DNA of 44,869 nucleotides from an uncultured Bacteroidaceae bacterium (lineage in GTDB: Bacteria > Bacteroidota > Bacteroidia > Bacteroidales > Bacteroidaceae), in contig CAJGCU010000004.1 in the NCBI GenBank assembly GCA_904501945.1, forward strand, positions 1 to 44,869. Reading direction: 5' to 3'. This document shows, in pieces, positions 21,318 through 31,663 of this stretch. The position numbers were made by a program, and so were the translations under genes. The notes under the pieces were generated by a model, which worked only from the letters and a program-made list of their open reading frames with translations, searched no databases and was not told where the DNA came from. Position 1 is the stretch's first letter; every line of letters begins with the position of its first letter.

Positions 21318-24300
21318 TTGAAGCAGACACTTCGAAATATATTATATATCTTATTGATAATGACAACCGTAAGTACTATTGCAGCAGCAAGCAATAGTGC
21401 TCTTTATGCGTTTGCCATGCCTCAGACATCTGCAGCAGAACCTGATTCTGTAAAGGTAAAGAAAACTGACTACCCTTTCGAATTTCATGCTGAAGATTTC
21501 TCCATAGACCTGAAAGACCCTGAGAACATCAAGGCTGACACAGCTATATATGATGAGAAATCAGGATATTACAAAGTCGGAACAAAACTGGGTGACGACT
21601 TTTTGAGTCAACCCTGGATGATGACTCCTGAGGAATATCTGAAATGGTCGGAAAAGAAATCTTTCTGGAATCATTTCAAAACCCGCAATGACTCGCTTTT
21701 TGTATCGAAAGGAAAGGAGAAGTTCGACTTCACCGATATGCACTTTGACTTAGGGCCTGCGGAAAAAATATTTGGTCCTGGAGGCGTACAAATCAAGACA
21801 CAAGGTAGTGCAGAACTGAAGTTTGGCTATAACTACAAGTTTGTTGACAACCCTTCACTTTCCGAACGTAATCGAACAACCAAATCTTTTGATTTTGACG
21901 AAAAAATCAACATCAGCGTCAATGCTAAAGTGGGCGACAAGATGGATTTCAACATCAACTACAACACTGACGCCACGTTTGAGATGGATGCTAAGAACCT
22001 GAAACTGAGCTATGAAGGAAAGGAAGACGAGATTGTAAAACTGCTGGAAGCCGGCAATGTAGAGTTCCCCACCAATTCGAGTCTCATCAGAGGCTCGAAC
22101 TCCTTGTTTGGTATCAGAAGCGACCTCCAATTTGGTCGTTTAAGATTGCAGACAGTTGTCAGCCAGAAAAAAACAAAGTCAAAATCAGTCGGCAGCAAAG
22201 GCGGTGCCCAACTGACCACTTTTGACATTCAAGCGTACGAGTATGATGAAAACCGCCACTTCTTTCTTGCCCACTACTTCCACGACACATACGACAGGGC
22301 CTGCTCAACGCTGCCTAACATCACGAGCGGCATCACCATCAACAGAATCGAGCTGTGGGTGACGAATACTGGCGGACAGACGGAAAACACACGCAACATC
22401 ATCGGACTGGTTGACCTCGGAGAGAGAAACAACATCAGCAACATAAGCTGGACTGGCACAGGAAATGCCAATCCTAGCAACAACAGCAACAATATGTATT
22501 CGCAAATGGTGAGCACCTACAGCGAAGCACGAAACATTGACAAGACAAGTACGATTCTGGATGCCGTGATGCAAGGCGGTATTGAATACGAAAAAGTGGA
22601 AAATGCCCGACTGCTCAGTCCTTCAGAATATACGCTCAACAAATATTTAGGTTATGTCAGTCTCAAGTCGACGTTACAATCCAATCAAATTTTGGCAGTC
22701 GCATTCGAATACACCTACAATGGACAGACCTACCAAGTCGGAGAGTTTTCTGGTGACCAAAAAGACAACGATAAAGCATTGTATGTGAAGCTGCTGAAAA
22801 ACACCAGCAACTCTCCTCGCATTGGCAACTGGAACTTGATGATGAAAAACGTGTACAGCCTCAACGCGCAGACTGTACAACGGGAGAAATTCAAGCTGGA
22901 CATAAAATATTTGAGTGACACGACAGGTGTTAACCTCAACTACATTCCGGAAGAACTCTTCAAGCAGACAACGCTGCTGAAGATGATGAACCTAGACCGA
23001 CTGGACGACAACCAAAAGCCCAATCCTAACGGCAAGTTTGACTTCATCGAAGGTTACACAATACAAGCACAAACGGGTCATATCATATTCCCTGTAGTAG
23101 AGCCATTTGGCGATTGGTTGAGACAGAAAATCGGTAACGACGCTATCGCAAACAAATACTGCTACGACGCATTGTACGACTCCACAAAAACAGTGGCAAG
23201 ACAAATTGCAGAGAAAAACAAATTCTCTCTCGTTGGAGAATATAAAGCCTCAAGTGGCAGCACCATTAGCTTGGGCTATGGCTACATCCCCGAAGGGTCT
23301 GTAGTTGTAACTGCAGGAGGTGTGACTTTGACGGAAGGCAGCGACTACACCATCGACTACTCTGCTGGCGAAGTCCACATTATCAACCAGAGCATCATTG
23401 ACGCAGGAACCAACATCAATGTCAGCCTTGAAGACAATTCTGAATATGCCTACATGCGCAAAACGATGCTGGGATTGAACTGGGAATATGACTTCTCTAA
23501 AAACTTCAACATTGGCGGTACATTGCTGAAAGTTAACGAAAAGCCTCTCACTTCAAAGGTCAGCATGGGAGCAGAGCCTTTGAACAATATGCTGTGGGGA
23601 TTCCATATTAACTGGAAACAAAATTCTCAGTGGCTGACCAACATGCTGGACAAACTGCCTTTCCTTGCTCTCAGCGCACCTTCATCTATTTCTTTTACGG
23701 GAGAATATGCCCAACTGGATGCAGGCGAAGCGAAGGGAACTCAAGGCAACGCTTCATATCTGGACGACTTTGAACAAACTAAAAGTCCGATAGATGTGAG
23801 CAATCCAAAGGAATGGACGCTATCCTCTACCCCTTCTCATCTGGAACATGGCAAACTGACAAACGATGCGAAATATGGCTACAATCGCGCCCGACTGGCT
23901 TGGTACAACATCGACCCTCTTTTCACTCGACGCTCATCTTCTCTCACGCCAAGCCACCTCAAGAGCGACCTTGACCAGCTGTCCAACCATTATGTGCGTG
24001 AAGTTTATGTGCGTGAAGTATATCCCAACAGGGACACCAATTCTGGTGAGAGCAATACGCTGAACATCTTGAATTTGGCTTATTATCCTAACGAACGAGG
24101 CCCTTACAACCTGGATACAGATATTGACGAGAATGCCAAGCTGAACAACCCTCAAAAACGCTGGGGAGGAATGATGCGTAGAATCAACGCCAGCGATTTC
24201 GAATCCAGCAACATACAATACATCGAGTTCTGGATGCTTGACCCATTCATCTACACTAAAGATGACCACAGATATGGCGGTGATTTCTACATCAACTTGG

Positions 24301-27300
24301 GCGACATCAGCGAGGATGTGCTGAAAGACGGAAAGAAATTCTACGAAAGCGGCATGCCCGTAAGTTCCGTTTCCACCTATACCGAAACAGCATGGGGACG
24401 CGTTCCTAATGAGAAATCAGTCGTTTATTCCTTCTCAAACGAAAGCGGAGCACGACAGAAGCAAGATATTGGCCTCAACGGACTTGCCGATGCAGACGAA
24501 CGTAATTTCGGCATCTATGCTGATTATCTTAATGCTCTGAAAGGCAAGGTGAATGCTTCAGCATACGATTCCATCTACAACGACCCTGCTGGCGACGACT
24601 ACCATTATTTCAGAGGCAGTGATTTTGACGCAAACAAGACTTCTATTCTTGAACGTTATAAGCGCATCAACTCACCCGAAGGCAACTCACCAAACACCAG
24701 CGAATCGGGCGAAAGTTATTCTACCGCATATAAAAGCGGACCTGACGCCGAAGATGCCAACTCGGATTACACCATGAACGAGTATGAGAACTTCTATGAA
24801 TACCGCATCAGTCTTCGTCCTGAAGATATGGTTGTAGGCAGAAACTTCATCGTCGATTCGCGTGAAACTTCTGTATCTCTCCGCAACGGAAAGAAGGAAA
24901 CCGCCACATGGTACGAATTCCGTATTCCTGTTGAAGCATTCGAGGGTAAGGAAGGCAGCATCAGCGACTTTTCTAGCATCCGTTTCATGCGTATGTATAT
25001 GACAGGCTTTGAAGAGCCTATCGTTGTCCGTCTTGCCAATCTCGACTTGGTGAAAGGCGAATGGCGCAATTATACACAACCACTTTATACAGGAGAAAAG
25101 CCAAGTGTGAGCGGAACAATCGTTCCATCAGCCGTCAATATCGAAGAAAACAACGACAAGACTCCTGTCAACTACGTTTTGCCTCCTGGCATTACCCGAA
25201 TTCTCGACCCACAGCAGCCACAGCTCTCACAAGAGAATGAACAAGCATTGGCACTTACCGTTGAGAATCTGGCAACAGGCGATGCACGTGCTGTGTACAA
25301 AACGATGAATCAGGATTTACGCCACTACAAGCATTTGCAAATGTTTGTACATGCAAATGCCATGGAAGGAGACACAGAACTGCAAGACAATCAAATGAGT
25401 ATGTTTATTCGTATCGGTAGCGACTACAAGAGCAACTACTATGAATATGAAGTTCCGCTCAAGCTAACTCCTGCAGGTCATTACGACACTTACACTACTC
25501 AAGGCTGCAAAGCGGTATGGCCAGAAGAGAATATGCTTGATATTGACTTCAGCGTGTTCACCAACCTGAAACACGAACGCAATAAAGCTAAAGCAAACGG
25601 CACCGCCAGCTACACACAACTATATTACGCCTATGACGAGAACAAACCCAACAACAAAATCAGTGTCATCGGAAATCCTTCCCTGGGCGAAGTAAAGACC
25701 ATGATGATTGGCGTTCGTAACAACGGCCGCCGTACAGGCAGCGTGGAAGTTTGGGTAAATGAACTCCGTATGCAAGACTACAGCAACGAGGGGGGCTGGG
25801 CTGCTCAAGGAAATCTCAACGTGCAATTGTCGGATTTCGGTTCTGTCAATATGTCTGGCCACATTGAAACAGCTGGCTTCGGAGGACTGGAGGAAGGAGT
25901 TAGCGACCGCCGTGACGACAACCTCTACGAATGGAGCATTACCACTCAATTCGAATTGGGCAAATTCTTCCCAGAACAGTGGAAGATGTCTCTCCCGCTC
26001 TACTATTCATACTCATGGCAGAAGTTATCACCTAAATACAATCCATTTGATACTGACATGCTGCTGAAGGACGCGCTTGACGAATGCGAAACTTCGACGG
26101 CAAGAGATTCCTTAAGCAACTTAACAGAGTCCATTGTCAAGAACAAAAACCTGTCATTCAGTAATTGGAAGTCTAGTGTACAAAGCCGCAAGCCTATGCC
26201 TTACGACCCCGCCAATTTCTCCGTAAGTTACAGTTACAGCCAAAAATACCAGACTGGAGAGACCACAGTGTATGAGAATGAGGAAAACTGGAAGTTCAAT
26301 CTGGCTTATAATTATTCGCCCAAATTCAAGGCTTGGGAACCATTCAAGAATCTGAAAGGCAAGTCAAAATGGCTGGACATTCTGAAAGCACAGAATCTGC
26401 AGTGGCTGCCACAAAGTTTCTCGTTCAATACAGATATTACACGCAACTATTACGAATTCCAAGAACGAGACATTGATGCTGGCACCCAATTGCCTGTGAC
26501 ATTCTCCGACCAATTCTTGTGGAATCGCGATCTGACTGTCAGATGGGACATATTCAAGGCACTGAAACTCTCTTGGACATCTGCCACACATGCAGAAATA
26601 GAGGAACCATATACCGTCGTAAACAAGAACCTTTATCCCGACGAATATTCTGCATGGAAAGATTCTGTTAAAAGAAGTCTTGCTTCATTTGGCCGTCCAT
26701 TGACCTACAGAAGCACCTTTACGGGCTCTTATACAGTGCCTTTCAACAAAATACCTATCTTTGACTGGATAACAGCCAATGGATCCTACAATGCTAATTA
26801 CAACTGGACCCGTGGAGCCGAGATGGAAGATGGCACATCACTGGGTCATACTGTCAGCACCCAGCGAACGGTTAATTTAGACGGAAATTTCAATCTTGGA
26901 AATCTATATAAAAAATGGAAGTTCCTTGCCGATGCAGAAAAACGACTTGCCGGCAACAACCCAAACAACAGGAACAATAGTAGAACAACAACCCAAAGAA
27001 ACACTAGAACAGCAAACAACAAAAACACAAAGAATGAAGGCGAGGAAAACAGTGCTGAGAACAAGAAGAACAAAGGATTCACGAAAGAGATTACACTCAA
27101 CGACTCTACCGACATCGAAGTGAAGCACAGCCAAAATTCCAAACGCATCATTGTGCGTGCTACCACTGCCGAAGGCAAAACTTACAAGCTGAAATTCAAA
27201 AAAGTTGATGCAAATACTATCAAGATCAAGAATCACGATACAATTCCATTGAAAATTTCTGTTGTTGCCAAAAAGCCGCTCGACGACCTCAACTGGTACA

Positions 27301-28796
27301 AGACCGCACAAGTTGTCGCGCGAGGACTTACCATGCTGCGGAGTGTTGGAATCACTTACCGCAACACCTACGCTTTGACTCTTCCTGGGTTCAGCACAGA
27401 AGTGGGCGATGCCTTTGGACAAAAGAGCGTAAATGGCATGCTATCGCCAGGCCTGGGCTTTGCCTTTGGAGCTGTGGGAGACGGTTTCATCGACAAGGCT
27501 GCTCGTAATGGCTGGCTCATGCAGAACGACAGTAACATTACCACTCCTGCAACAACTGCTGCAATGGAAGATTTGCAACTACGCGCAACACTTGAGCCTT
27601 TCAACGACTTCAAGATTGACCTCAACGCCAGCCGAACGGTCAACAAATCAAAGAGCGTACAGTTTATGTACTCAGGCATGCCAACAACACAAAGCGGAAG
27701 CTACTCTATGACAGTCATTTCTATTGGCTCTGCGTTCGGAAAGACAGGCAACATCAATAACAACTATCACTCCAAGCATTTCCAAAAGTTCCTTGACAAC
27801 ATGCCTGTCATACAGAAAAGACTCGAACAGAAATATGCTTCAATGACTTACCCTCAAAGCACTGGCGCAGAATGGGCAGGAAAGCCTTACAATGCAGCAA
27901 ATGGAGGCGTTGAACTCTATTCGGCAGATGTCATGGTACCAGCATTCCTTTCTGCTTATTGTGGAGGAAATGCGATTTCATCACCACTCGACATTTTCCC
28001 TGCTCTGGCACGTCTCATGCCAAACTGGAGCGTAAAATACGGTGGCTTGACTAAGCTATTCCCTTGGTTTGCAGACAAATTTAAGAGTTTCAATATCAAC
28101 CATGCATATAAGAGTGTGTATTCTGTTGGAGCATACAATTCATACTCCAGCTTTATGGAATACATGGGAGAATGGGGATTCATCAGCGATGTCACCACTG
28201 GCAATCCTATTCCAAGTTCCATGTACAACGTCTCTACTGTTAGCATCAACGAATCGTTCTCACCACTTATCGGTGTGGACATGACGTTCAATAACGGATT
28301 GACAGCCAAACTGAATTACAACAAGACCCGTACACTCAACCTATCTATGACAAGTGTTGCTTTGACCGAAAACTTCTCCAACGACATCGTAATTGGAATG
28401 GGTTACAAGATTAAAGACCTGAATTTATTCGGAGCTAAATCCATACAAGATCCCAACCGAAAGAAGTCGAAGAAATCTAATAACGACGATGAGGCAAACA
28501 GCAGAACAACTACCCGTACACGAAGTAGTGTCAGTCACGACCTCAACATCCGTGCAGATTTCTCCTACCGTATGCAGAATGCTCTCAACCGCAACATTCA
28601 AACTGCGATCACCACTGCTACCAGCGGAGCAACAGCCTACAAGATTGCAATCTCAGCAGACTACACCTTCAGCCGTCTGTTGACGCTCTCTGGCTTCCTT
28701 GACTGGCAAAAGAATGTTCCTCTCGTTTCACAATCTTCATACCCAACCATCACAGCAGATTTTGGTGTCAGCATGAAGTTCTCATTAACAAGGTAA
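21318..28796 (+). CDS. sprA: Outer-membrane translocon protein SprA (Sov), type IX secretion/gliding
   Basis: At 2492 residues this is the length of SprA/Sov, the very large outer-membrane beta-barrel of the type IX secretion system, needed for export of CTD-carrying proteins and, in flavobacteria, gliding. Features are an N-terminal signal region (KQTLRNILYILLIMTTVS), LGPAEKIFGPGGVQIKTQGS, GNVEFPTNSSLIRGSNSLFG with repeated FQAxT-like translocon strands, YLDDFEQTKSPIDVSNPKEW and a C-terminal strand. An Asn/Thr/Lys-rich low-complexity insert lies at ~1873-1915, and a 15-bp in-frame duplication (YVREV twice) near residue 895. The frame begins after a stop at 21291; TTG 21318 (then AAG CAG) gives the best leader, with ATG 21360 as the only early alternative. 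No consensus promoter directly upstream. Confidence 0.93.
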   Translation: MKQTLRNILYILLIMTTVSTIAAASNSALYAFAMPQTSAAEPDSVKVKKTDYPFEFHAEDFSIDLKDPENIKADTAIYDEKSGYYKVGTKLGDDFLSQPWMMTPEEYLKWSEKKSFWNHFKTRNDSLFVSKGKEKFDFTDMHFDLGPAEKIFGPGGVQIKTQGSAELKFGYNYKFVDNPSLSERNRTTKSFDFDEKINISVNAKVGDKMDFNINYNTDATFEMDAKNLKLSYEGKEDEIVKLLEAGNVEFPTNSSLIRGSNSLFGIRSDLQFGRLRLQTVVSQKKTKSKSVGSKGGAQLTTFDIQAYEYDENRHFFLAHYFHDTYDRACSTLPNITSGITINRIELWVTNTGGQTENTRNIIGLVDLGERNNISNISWTGTGNANPSNNSNNMYSQMVSTYSEARNIDKTSTILDAVMQGGIEYEKVENARLLSPSEYTLNKYLGYVSLKSTLQSNQILAVAFEYTYNGQTYQVGEFSGDQKDNDKALYVKLLKNTSNSPRIGNWNLMMKNVYSLNAQTVQREKFKLDIKYLSDTTGVNLNYIPEELFKQTTLLKMMNLDRLDDNQKPNPNGKFDFIEGYTIQAQTGHIIFPVVEPFGDWLRQKIGNDAIANKYCYDALYDSTKTVARQIAEKNKFSLVGEYKASSGSTISLGYGYIPEGSVVVTAGGVTLTEGSDYTIDYSAGEVHIINQSIIDAGTNINVSLEDNSEYAYMRKTMLGLNWEYDFSKNFNIGGTLLKVNEKPLTSKVSMGAEPLNNMLWGFHINWKQNSQWLTNMLDKLPFLALSAPSSISFTGEYAQLDAGEAKGTQGNASYLDDFEQTKSPIDVSNPKEWTLSSTPSHLEHGKLTNDAKYGYNRARLAWYNIDPLFTRRSSSLTPSHLKSDLDQLSNHYVREVYVREVYPNRDTNSGESNTLNILNLAYYPNERGPYNLDTDIDENAKLNNPQKRWGGMMRRINASDFESSNIQYIEFWMLDPFIYTKDDHRYGGDFYINLGDISEDVLKDGKKFYESGMPVSSVSTYTETAWGRVPNEKSVVYSFSNESGARQKQDIGLNGLADADERNFGIYADYLNALKGKVNASAYDSIYNDPAGDDYHYFRGSDFDANKTSILERYKRINSPEGNSPNTSESGESYSTAYKSGPDAEDANSDYTMNEYENFYEYRISLRPEDMVVGRNFIVDSRETSVSLRNGKKETATWYEFRIPVEAFEGKEGSISDFSSIRFMRMYMTGFEEPIVVRLANLDLVKGEWRNYTQPLYTGEKPSVSGTIVPSAVNIEENNDKTPVNYVLPPGITRILDPQQPQLSQENEQALALTVENLATGDARAVYKTMNQDLRHYKHLQMFVHANAMEGDTELQDNQMSMFIRIGSDYKSNYYEYEVPLKLTPAGHYDTYTTQGCKAVWPEENMLDIDFSVFTNLKHERNKAKANGTASYTQLYYAYDENKPNNKISVIGNPSLGEVKTMMIGVRNNGRRTGSVEVWVNELRMQDYSNEGGWAAQGNLNVQLSDFGSVNMSGHIETAGFGGLEEGVSDRRDDNLYEWSITTQFELGKFFPEQWKMSLPLYYSYSWQKLSPKYNPFDTDMLLKDALDECETSTARDSLSNLTESIVKNKNLSFSNWKSSVQSRKPMPYDPANFSVSYSYSQKYQTGETTVYENEENWKFNLAYNYSPKFKAWEPFKNLKGKSKWLDILKAQNLQWLPQSFSFNTDITRNYYEFQERDIDAGTQLPVTFSDQFLWNRDLTVRWDIFKALKLSWTSATHAEIEEPYTVVNKNLYPDEYSAWKDSVKRSLASFGRPLTYRSTFTGSYTVPFNKIPIFDWITANGSYNANYNWTRGAEMEDGTSLGHTVSTQRTVNLDGNFNLGNLYKKWKFLADAEKRLAGNNPNNRNNSRTTTQRNTRTANNKNTKNEGEENSAENKKNKGFTKEITLNDSTDIEVKHSQNSKRIIVRATTAEGKTYKLKFKKVDANTIKIKNHDTIPLKISVVAKKPLDDLNWYKTAQVVARGLTMLRSVGITYRNTYALTLPGFSTEVGDAFGQKSVNGMLSPGLGFAFGAVGDGFIDKAARNGWLMQNDSNITTPATTAAMEDLQLRATLEPFNDFKIDLNASRTVNKSKSVQFMYSGMPTTQSGSYSMTVISIGSAFGKTGNINNNYHSKHFQKFLDNMPVIQKRLEQKYASMTYPQSTGAEWAGKPYNAANGGVELYSADVMVPAFLSAYCGGNAISSPLDIFPALARLMPNWSVKYGGLTKLFPWFADKFKSFNINHAYKSVYSVGAYNSYSSFMEYMGEWGFISDVTTGNPIPSSMYNVSTVSINESFSPLIGVDMTFNNGLTAKLNYNKTRTLNLSMTSVALTENFSNDIVIGMGYKIKDLNLFGAKSIQDPNRKKSKKSNNDDEANSRTTTRTRSSVSHDLNIRADFSYRMQNALNRNIQTAITTATSGATAYKIAISADYTFSRLLTLSGFLDWQKNVPLVSQSSYPTITADFGVSMKFSLTR

Positions 28797-28819
28797 TAGC
28801 AGCCTAAAATCCCCGCAGC

Positions 28820-29512
28820 ATGACCCATAAAGAAAAAGCACTTCTGTTCATTAACGCTCGCGACTGGGAAGGGATGGAGCGAATGCTAAAAAGTCTGAGC
28901 AACATGGAGTTCAGACGGATGGAGCGTGTGATGCGAGAAGAAGTGCTCGCCAATCTTGACAACTGTCTATACTGGGAGACACTTTTACACATTATTATAT
29001 ATAAGAGAGCCGCTTTCATCAGCGGTGCGACAGCAATTGGGCATCTGGCAAAAGACAGGACGTTGGACTTTCATGTAGAAAGCGTAAAACAATTGCATGA
29101 GCACCTGAAAAATACAGACGAAGCTTCAATTACGAAACTTTGCAATATGATGATTCCCGAAATGCAAACGGAAGAACAGGTAACGGAACTCTGGAAAGCC
29201 TTCCACATTGAGAATGAAGTAACCAAACTTTCCATGCTGCTGAAAGTGGATTCAGAGCTGTCCTATTATCTCATCTTCAAGATACTCAAATTGATAGAAG
29301 ATAAAGTAATTGCAAAAAAATGCTGCATGACACTGATTAAACGAAACAGTGACCAAGCATTTAATGCCGCCAGTCTCATCAAGACCTATTTAGGGCTCAA
29401 CGACCTGCCAGCATGCTTCTCTCTAAAAATTGAAGAATTTGAATTAAGCCATATAGACCGTGATTTCAACACGTTCCAGCATGTGCTAAACGGCAAACGC
29501 CCCAATCTATGA
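28820..29512 (+). CDS. Hypothetical protein between sprA and xseA
   Basis: The 230-residue protein has no signal peptide or membrane segment and appears all-helical (MTHKEKALLFINARDWEGME, FRRMERVMREEVLANLDNC, IKTYLGLNDLPACFSLKIEE). I see no catalytic motif and do not recognise a family. It starts 23 bp after sprA and its stop overlaps the xseA start (ATGA), so it is almost certainly cotranslated with xseA. Such conserved, helical, unnamed proteins are common next to DNA-repair genes; a helper role is only a guess. Confidence 0.75.
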   Translation: MTHKEKALLFINARDWEGMERMLKSLSNMEFRRMERVMREEVLANLDNCLYWETLLHIIIYKRAAFISGATAIGHLAKDRTLDFHVESVKQLHEHLKNTDEASITKLCNMMIPEMQTEEQVTELWKAFHIENEVTKLSMLLKVDSELSYYLIFKILKLIEDKVIAKKCCMTLIKRNSDQAFNAASLIKTYLGLNDLPACFSLKIEEFELSHIDRDFNTFQHVLNGKRPNL

Positions 29513-30810
29513 ATGCACTGACACTTTTTGAATTAAACAGTCTTGTCCGACAGACACTGGAACTCAGCATCAGTGAAGAATACTGGGTGTGTGCCGAGAT
29601 TAGCGAACTTCGCGTGAATCGGCACTGCTACATGGAACTTGTCCAGAAAGACACGCATGAAAATGGCATCATAGCAAAAGCTAGAGCACAAGTTTGGGCC
29701 AACAGATGGAGCCTCATCAAAACCATGTTTGAAAGCATCACCCAACAGACATTAGCTCCCGGCATGCAGGTGTTGGTTAAAACTGAAATCACATTCCATG
29801 AAATTTACGGCTATTCGCTCAACATCACAGACATCGATCCTACTTATACCTTGGGCGACATGGCTAAGCGAAGAATGGAAATTATGCGCCAGCTGGAGGA
29901 AGAAGGCATTCGCGACATGAACAAAGAGCTGCAACTTCCCCGACTGCTGCAACGCATTGCCATTATTTCTTCTGCATCCGCAGCAGGTTATGATGACTTT
30001 TGCAACCAGCTGAAAAACAATCCAGAAGGATTAGCATTCAATATACAGCTATTCCAAGCCACCATGCAAGGAAACGAAGTGACGCCAAGCATCATTGCTT
30101 CCCTCAACGCCATCGCAGAACATTTGGACGACTGGGATGCGGTTATCATCATACGAGGCGGAGGCGCCACATCCGACCTCAGCGGCTTCGATACGCTAGA
30201 ACTGGCAGAGAACATTGCCCAATTCCCTCTGCCCATCATTACTGGCATTGGACATGAAAGAGACGACACCATCATAGACCTCATTGCCCACACTCGTGTA
30301 AAGACCCCCACAGCAGCAGCAGAGTTTCTCATTCGCCACCAGAAAGAAGAACTCAGTTTGCTGGAGAATATAAATACACGTATCAGCAATAGTATCAGTA
30401 ATTTACTTTTATCCGAAAGCACACATTTAAAACTTCTTGCCAGTAAAATTCCCGCACTTTTTTCCATGACGAAAAACCGCGAGGAAGTCAGAATAGACAA
30501 ACTCGCGTCCATGCTCGGATACAACAGTTTTCGATGTATAGACACCAAGAAAAATGCCATTACGATGCTCAACAAACAAATGGCATTATACGTTCTTGAT
30601 TTTCTGAACAACAAGAAGATAAAAATAGAATCCATTGAAAACAAGTTGAAAAATTCAAATCCAGAACGCCTACTAAAGCTCGGATTTAGTATTGCCCGCG
30701 TCAATGGAAAAGTCATAAAAAATATTGAAGAGGTGAAAGAAGGAGACAACATAGAAACCACATTAGCATCAGGAACAATTAAATCAACCGTGACATGGAA
30801 AAGAACTTAA
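29509..30810 (+). CDS. xseA: Exodeoxyribonuclease VII large subunit
   Basis: This 433-residue protein is the catalytic subunit of exonuclease VII, which degrades single-stranded DNA from both ends. It shows the N-terminal OB-fold (YWVCAEISELRVNRHCYMEL), IAIISSASAAGYDDFCNQL in place of the usual V(I)TSPTGAA region, the nuclease core IIRGGGATSDLSGFDTLELA and ITGIGHERDDTIIDLIAHTR, then VKTPTAAAEFLI and a long coiled coil ending in GFSIARVNGKVI. Translation is coupled upstream (ATGA overlap) and the 3' end overlaps xseB by 16 bp, as usual for this pair. Confidence 0.93.
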   Translation: MNALTLFELNSLVRQTLELSISEEYWVCAEISELRVNRHCYMELVQKDTHENGIIAKARAQVWANRWSLIKTMFESITQQTLAPGMQVLVKTEITFHEIYGYSLNITDIDPTYTLGDMAKRRMEIMRQLEEEGIRDMNKELQLPRLLQRIAIISSASAAGYDDFCNQLKNNPEGLAFNIQLFQATMQGNEVTPSIIASLNAIAEHLDDWDAVIIIRGGGATSDLSGFDTLELAENIAQFPLPIITGIGHERDDTIIDLIAHTRVKTPTAAAEFLIRHQKEELSLLENINTRISNSISNLLLSESTHLKLLASKIPALFSMTKNREEVRIDKLASMLGYNSFRCIDTKKNAITMLNKQMALYVLDFLNNKKIKIESIENKLKNSNPERLLKLGFSIARVNGKVIKNIEEVKEGDNIETTLASGTIKSTVTWKRT

Positions 30811-30983
30811 CTTACGAAATGGCCATCAAGCGCCTTGAACAAATTGTTGCAAAAATAGAAAACGGAGAGATGGATGTTGACGCTTTAGCATTCAGTATCA
30901 AAGAAGCGAAAGACTTGGCTGAATTTTGCAAAGAGAAGTTGACAAAAGTAGAGAATGAAGTAAAAAAATGCCTCGAATTGTAA
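30795..30983 (+). CDS. xseB: Exodeoxyribonuclease VII small subunit
   Basis: A 62-residue helical protein of the expected size, with the family signature YEMAIKRLEQIVAKIENGEM and a C-terminal helix FCKEKLTKVENEVKKCLEL. It binds along the coiled coil of XseA and keeps the nuclease soluble and regulated. The start lies inside the last codons of xseA, consistent with coupled synthesis. No terminator with a stem is visible before the ndk promoter about 30 bp further on. Confidence 0.92.
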   Translation: MEKNLTYEMAIKRLEQIVAKIENGEMDVDALAFSIKEAKDLAEFCKEKLTKVENEVKKCLEL

Positions 30984-31011
30984 AAAAAAACGTAAAATCA
31001 ATTAAACATAC

Positions 31012-31042
31012 TTGCGAGAAACGGATATATTTCCTAACTTTG
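31012..31042 (+). promoter_or_regulatory. Promoter of ndk
   Basis: TTG at 31012-31014 and TAACTTTG at 31035-31042 with a 20-base spacer fit the Bacteroidetes consensus. Expected start near 31049, giving a leader of about 98 bases. Confidence 0.7.
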
Positions 31043-31068
31043 CAATTGAGAATTGATTAGTTCGATTT

Positions 31069-31097
31069 ACTATGCCCTTTTACAGGCATAGTTTTGT
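31069..31097 (+). promoter_or_regulatory. Hairpin with T-run in the ndk leader, possible attenuator
   Basis: ACTATGCC (31069-31076) and GGCATAGT (31085-31092) form an 8-bp stem with an 8-base loop, followed by TTTGTTATTTATT. It sits about 20 bases into the predicted transcript, before ndk, so it could end a short RNA or reduce read-through. Confidence 0.5.
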
Positions 31098-31146
31098 TAT
31101 TTATTAAACAAAAATCTCTGACCAAAAGAGAGACTATCAGATATAT

Positions 31147-31608
31147 ATGGAGAAAACCCTTGTAATCCTGAAACCAGGTGCAGTACAACGTGCATTAGTC
31201 GGCGAAGTTACAGCGCGTTTTGAACGCAAAGGTCTGCGTTTGGCTGGCATGAAAATGATGCAGTTGACAGACGAATTGCTGAACGAGCACTACGCTCACC
31301 TTGCTGGCAAGCCCTTCTTCCAGCGCATCAAAAATTCCATGATGGCTTCCCCCGTAATATGTTGTTGCTACGAAGGAGTTGACGCGGTGGAGACCGTTCG
31401 CTTTATGACAGGAAGTACAAATTCAAGGAAAGCGGCTCCAGGTACCATCCGCGGTGACTTCGGTATGAGTTTTCAAGAAAACATCATCCACACATCCGAC
31501 TCTCCAGAGAATGCTGTAATTGAACTGAACCGATTCTTCAAACCCGAAGAAATCTTTGATTACACCCCAGGTGTATTTCAGTATCTTTACGCAAACGACG
31601 AATATTAA
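31147..31608 (+). CDS. ndk: Nucleoside diphosphate kinase
   Basis: The 153-residue enzyme transfers phosphate between nucleoside tri- and diphosphates through a phosphohistidine and keeps dNTP pools balanced. Motifs are EKTLVILKPGAVQRALVGEV at the start, GSTNSRKAAPGTIRGDFG and the active-site segment ENIIHTSDSPENA with catalytic His115. The more usual text is NIIHGSDS; Thr for Gly next to the His is a mild variation seen in some Bacteroidetes. The gene has its own promoter and a hairpin-containing leader. The M23 peptidase gene follows after 55 bases without an obvious terminator. Confidence 0.95.
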   Translation: MEKTLVILKPGAVQRALVGEVTARFERKGLRLAGMKMMQLTDELLNEHYAHLAGKPFFQRIKNSMMASPVICCCYEGVDAVETVRFMTGSTNSRKAAPGTIRGDFGMSFQENIIHTSDSPENAVIELNRFFKPEEIFDYTPGVFQYLYANDEY

Positions 31609-31663
31609 ATCAAAAGACCTTTCACGAACAACCTAAAACCTAAAACCAGTGCATTCATTCACA

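Noticed and set aside
29988..30761. 257-codon minus-strand frame inside xseA
   Set aside because: xseA is certain from its motifs; the antisense frame is Ser/Phe-rich shadow sequence.
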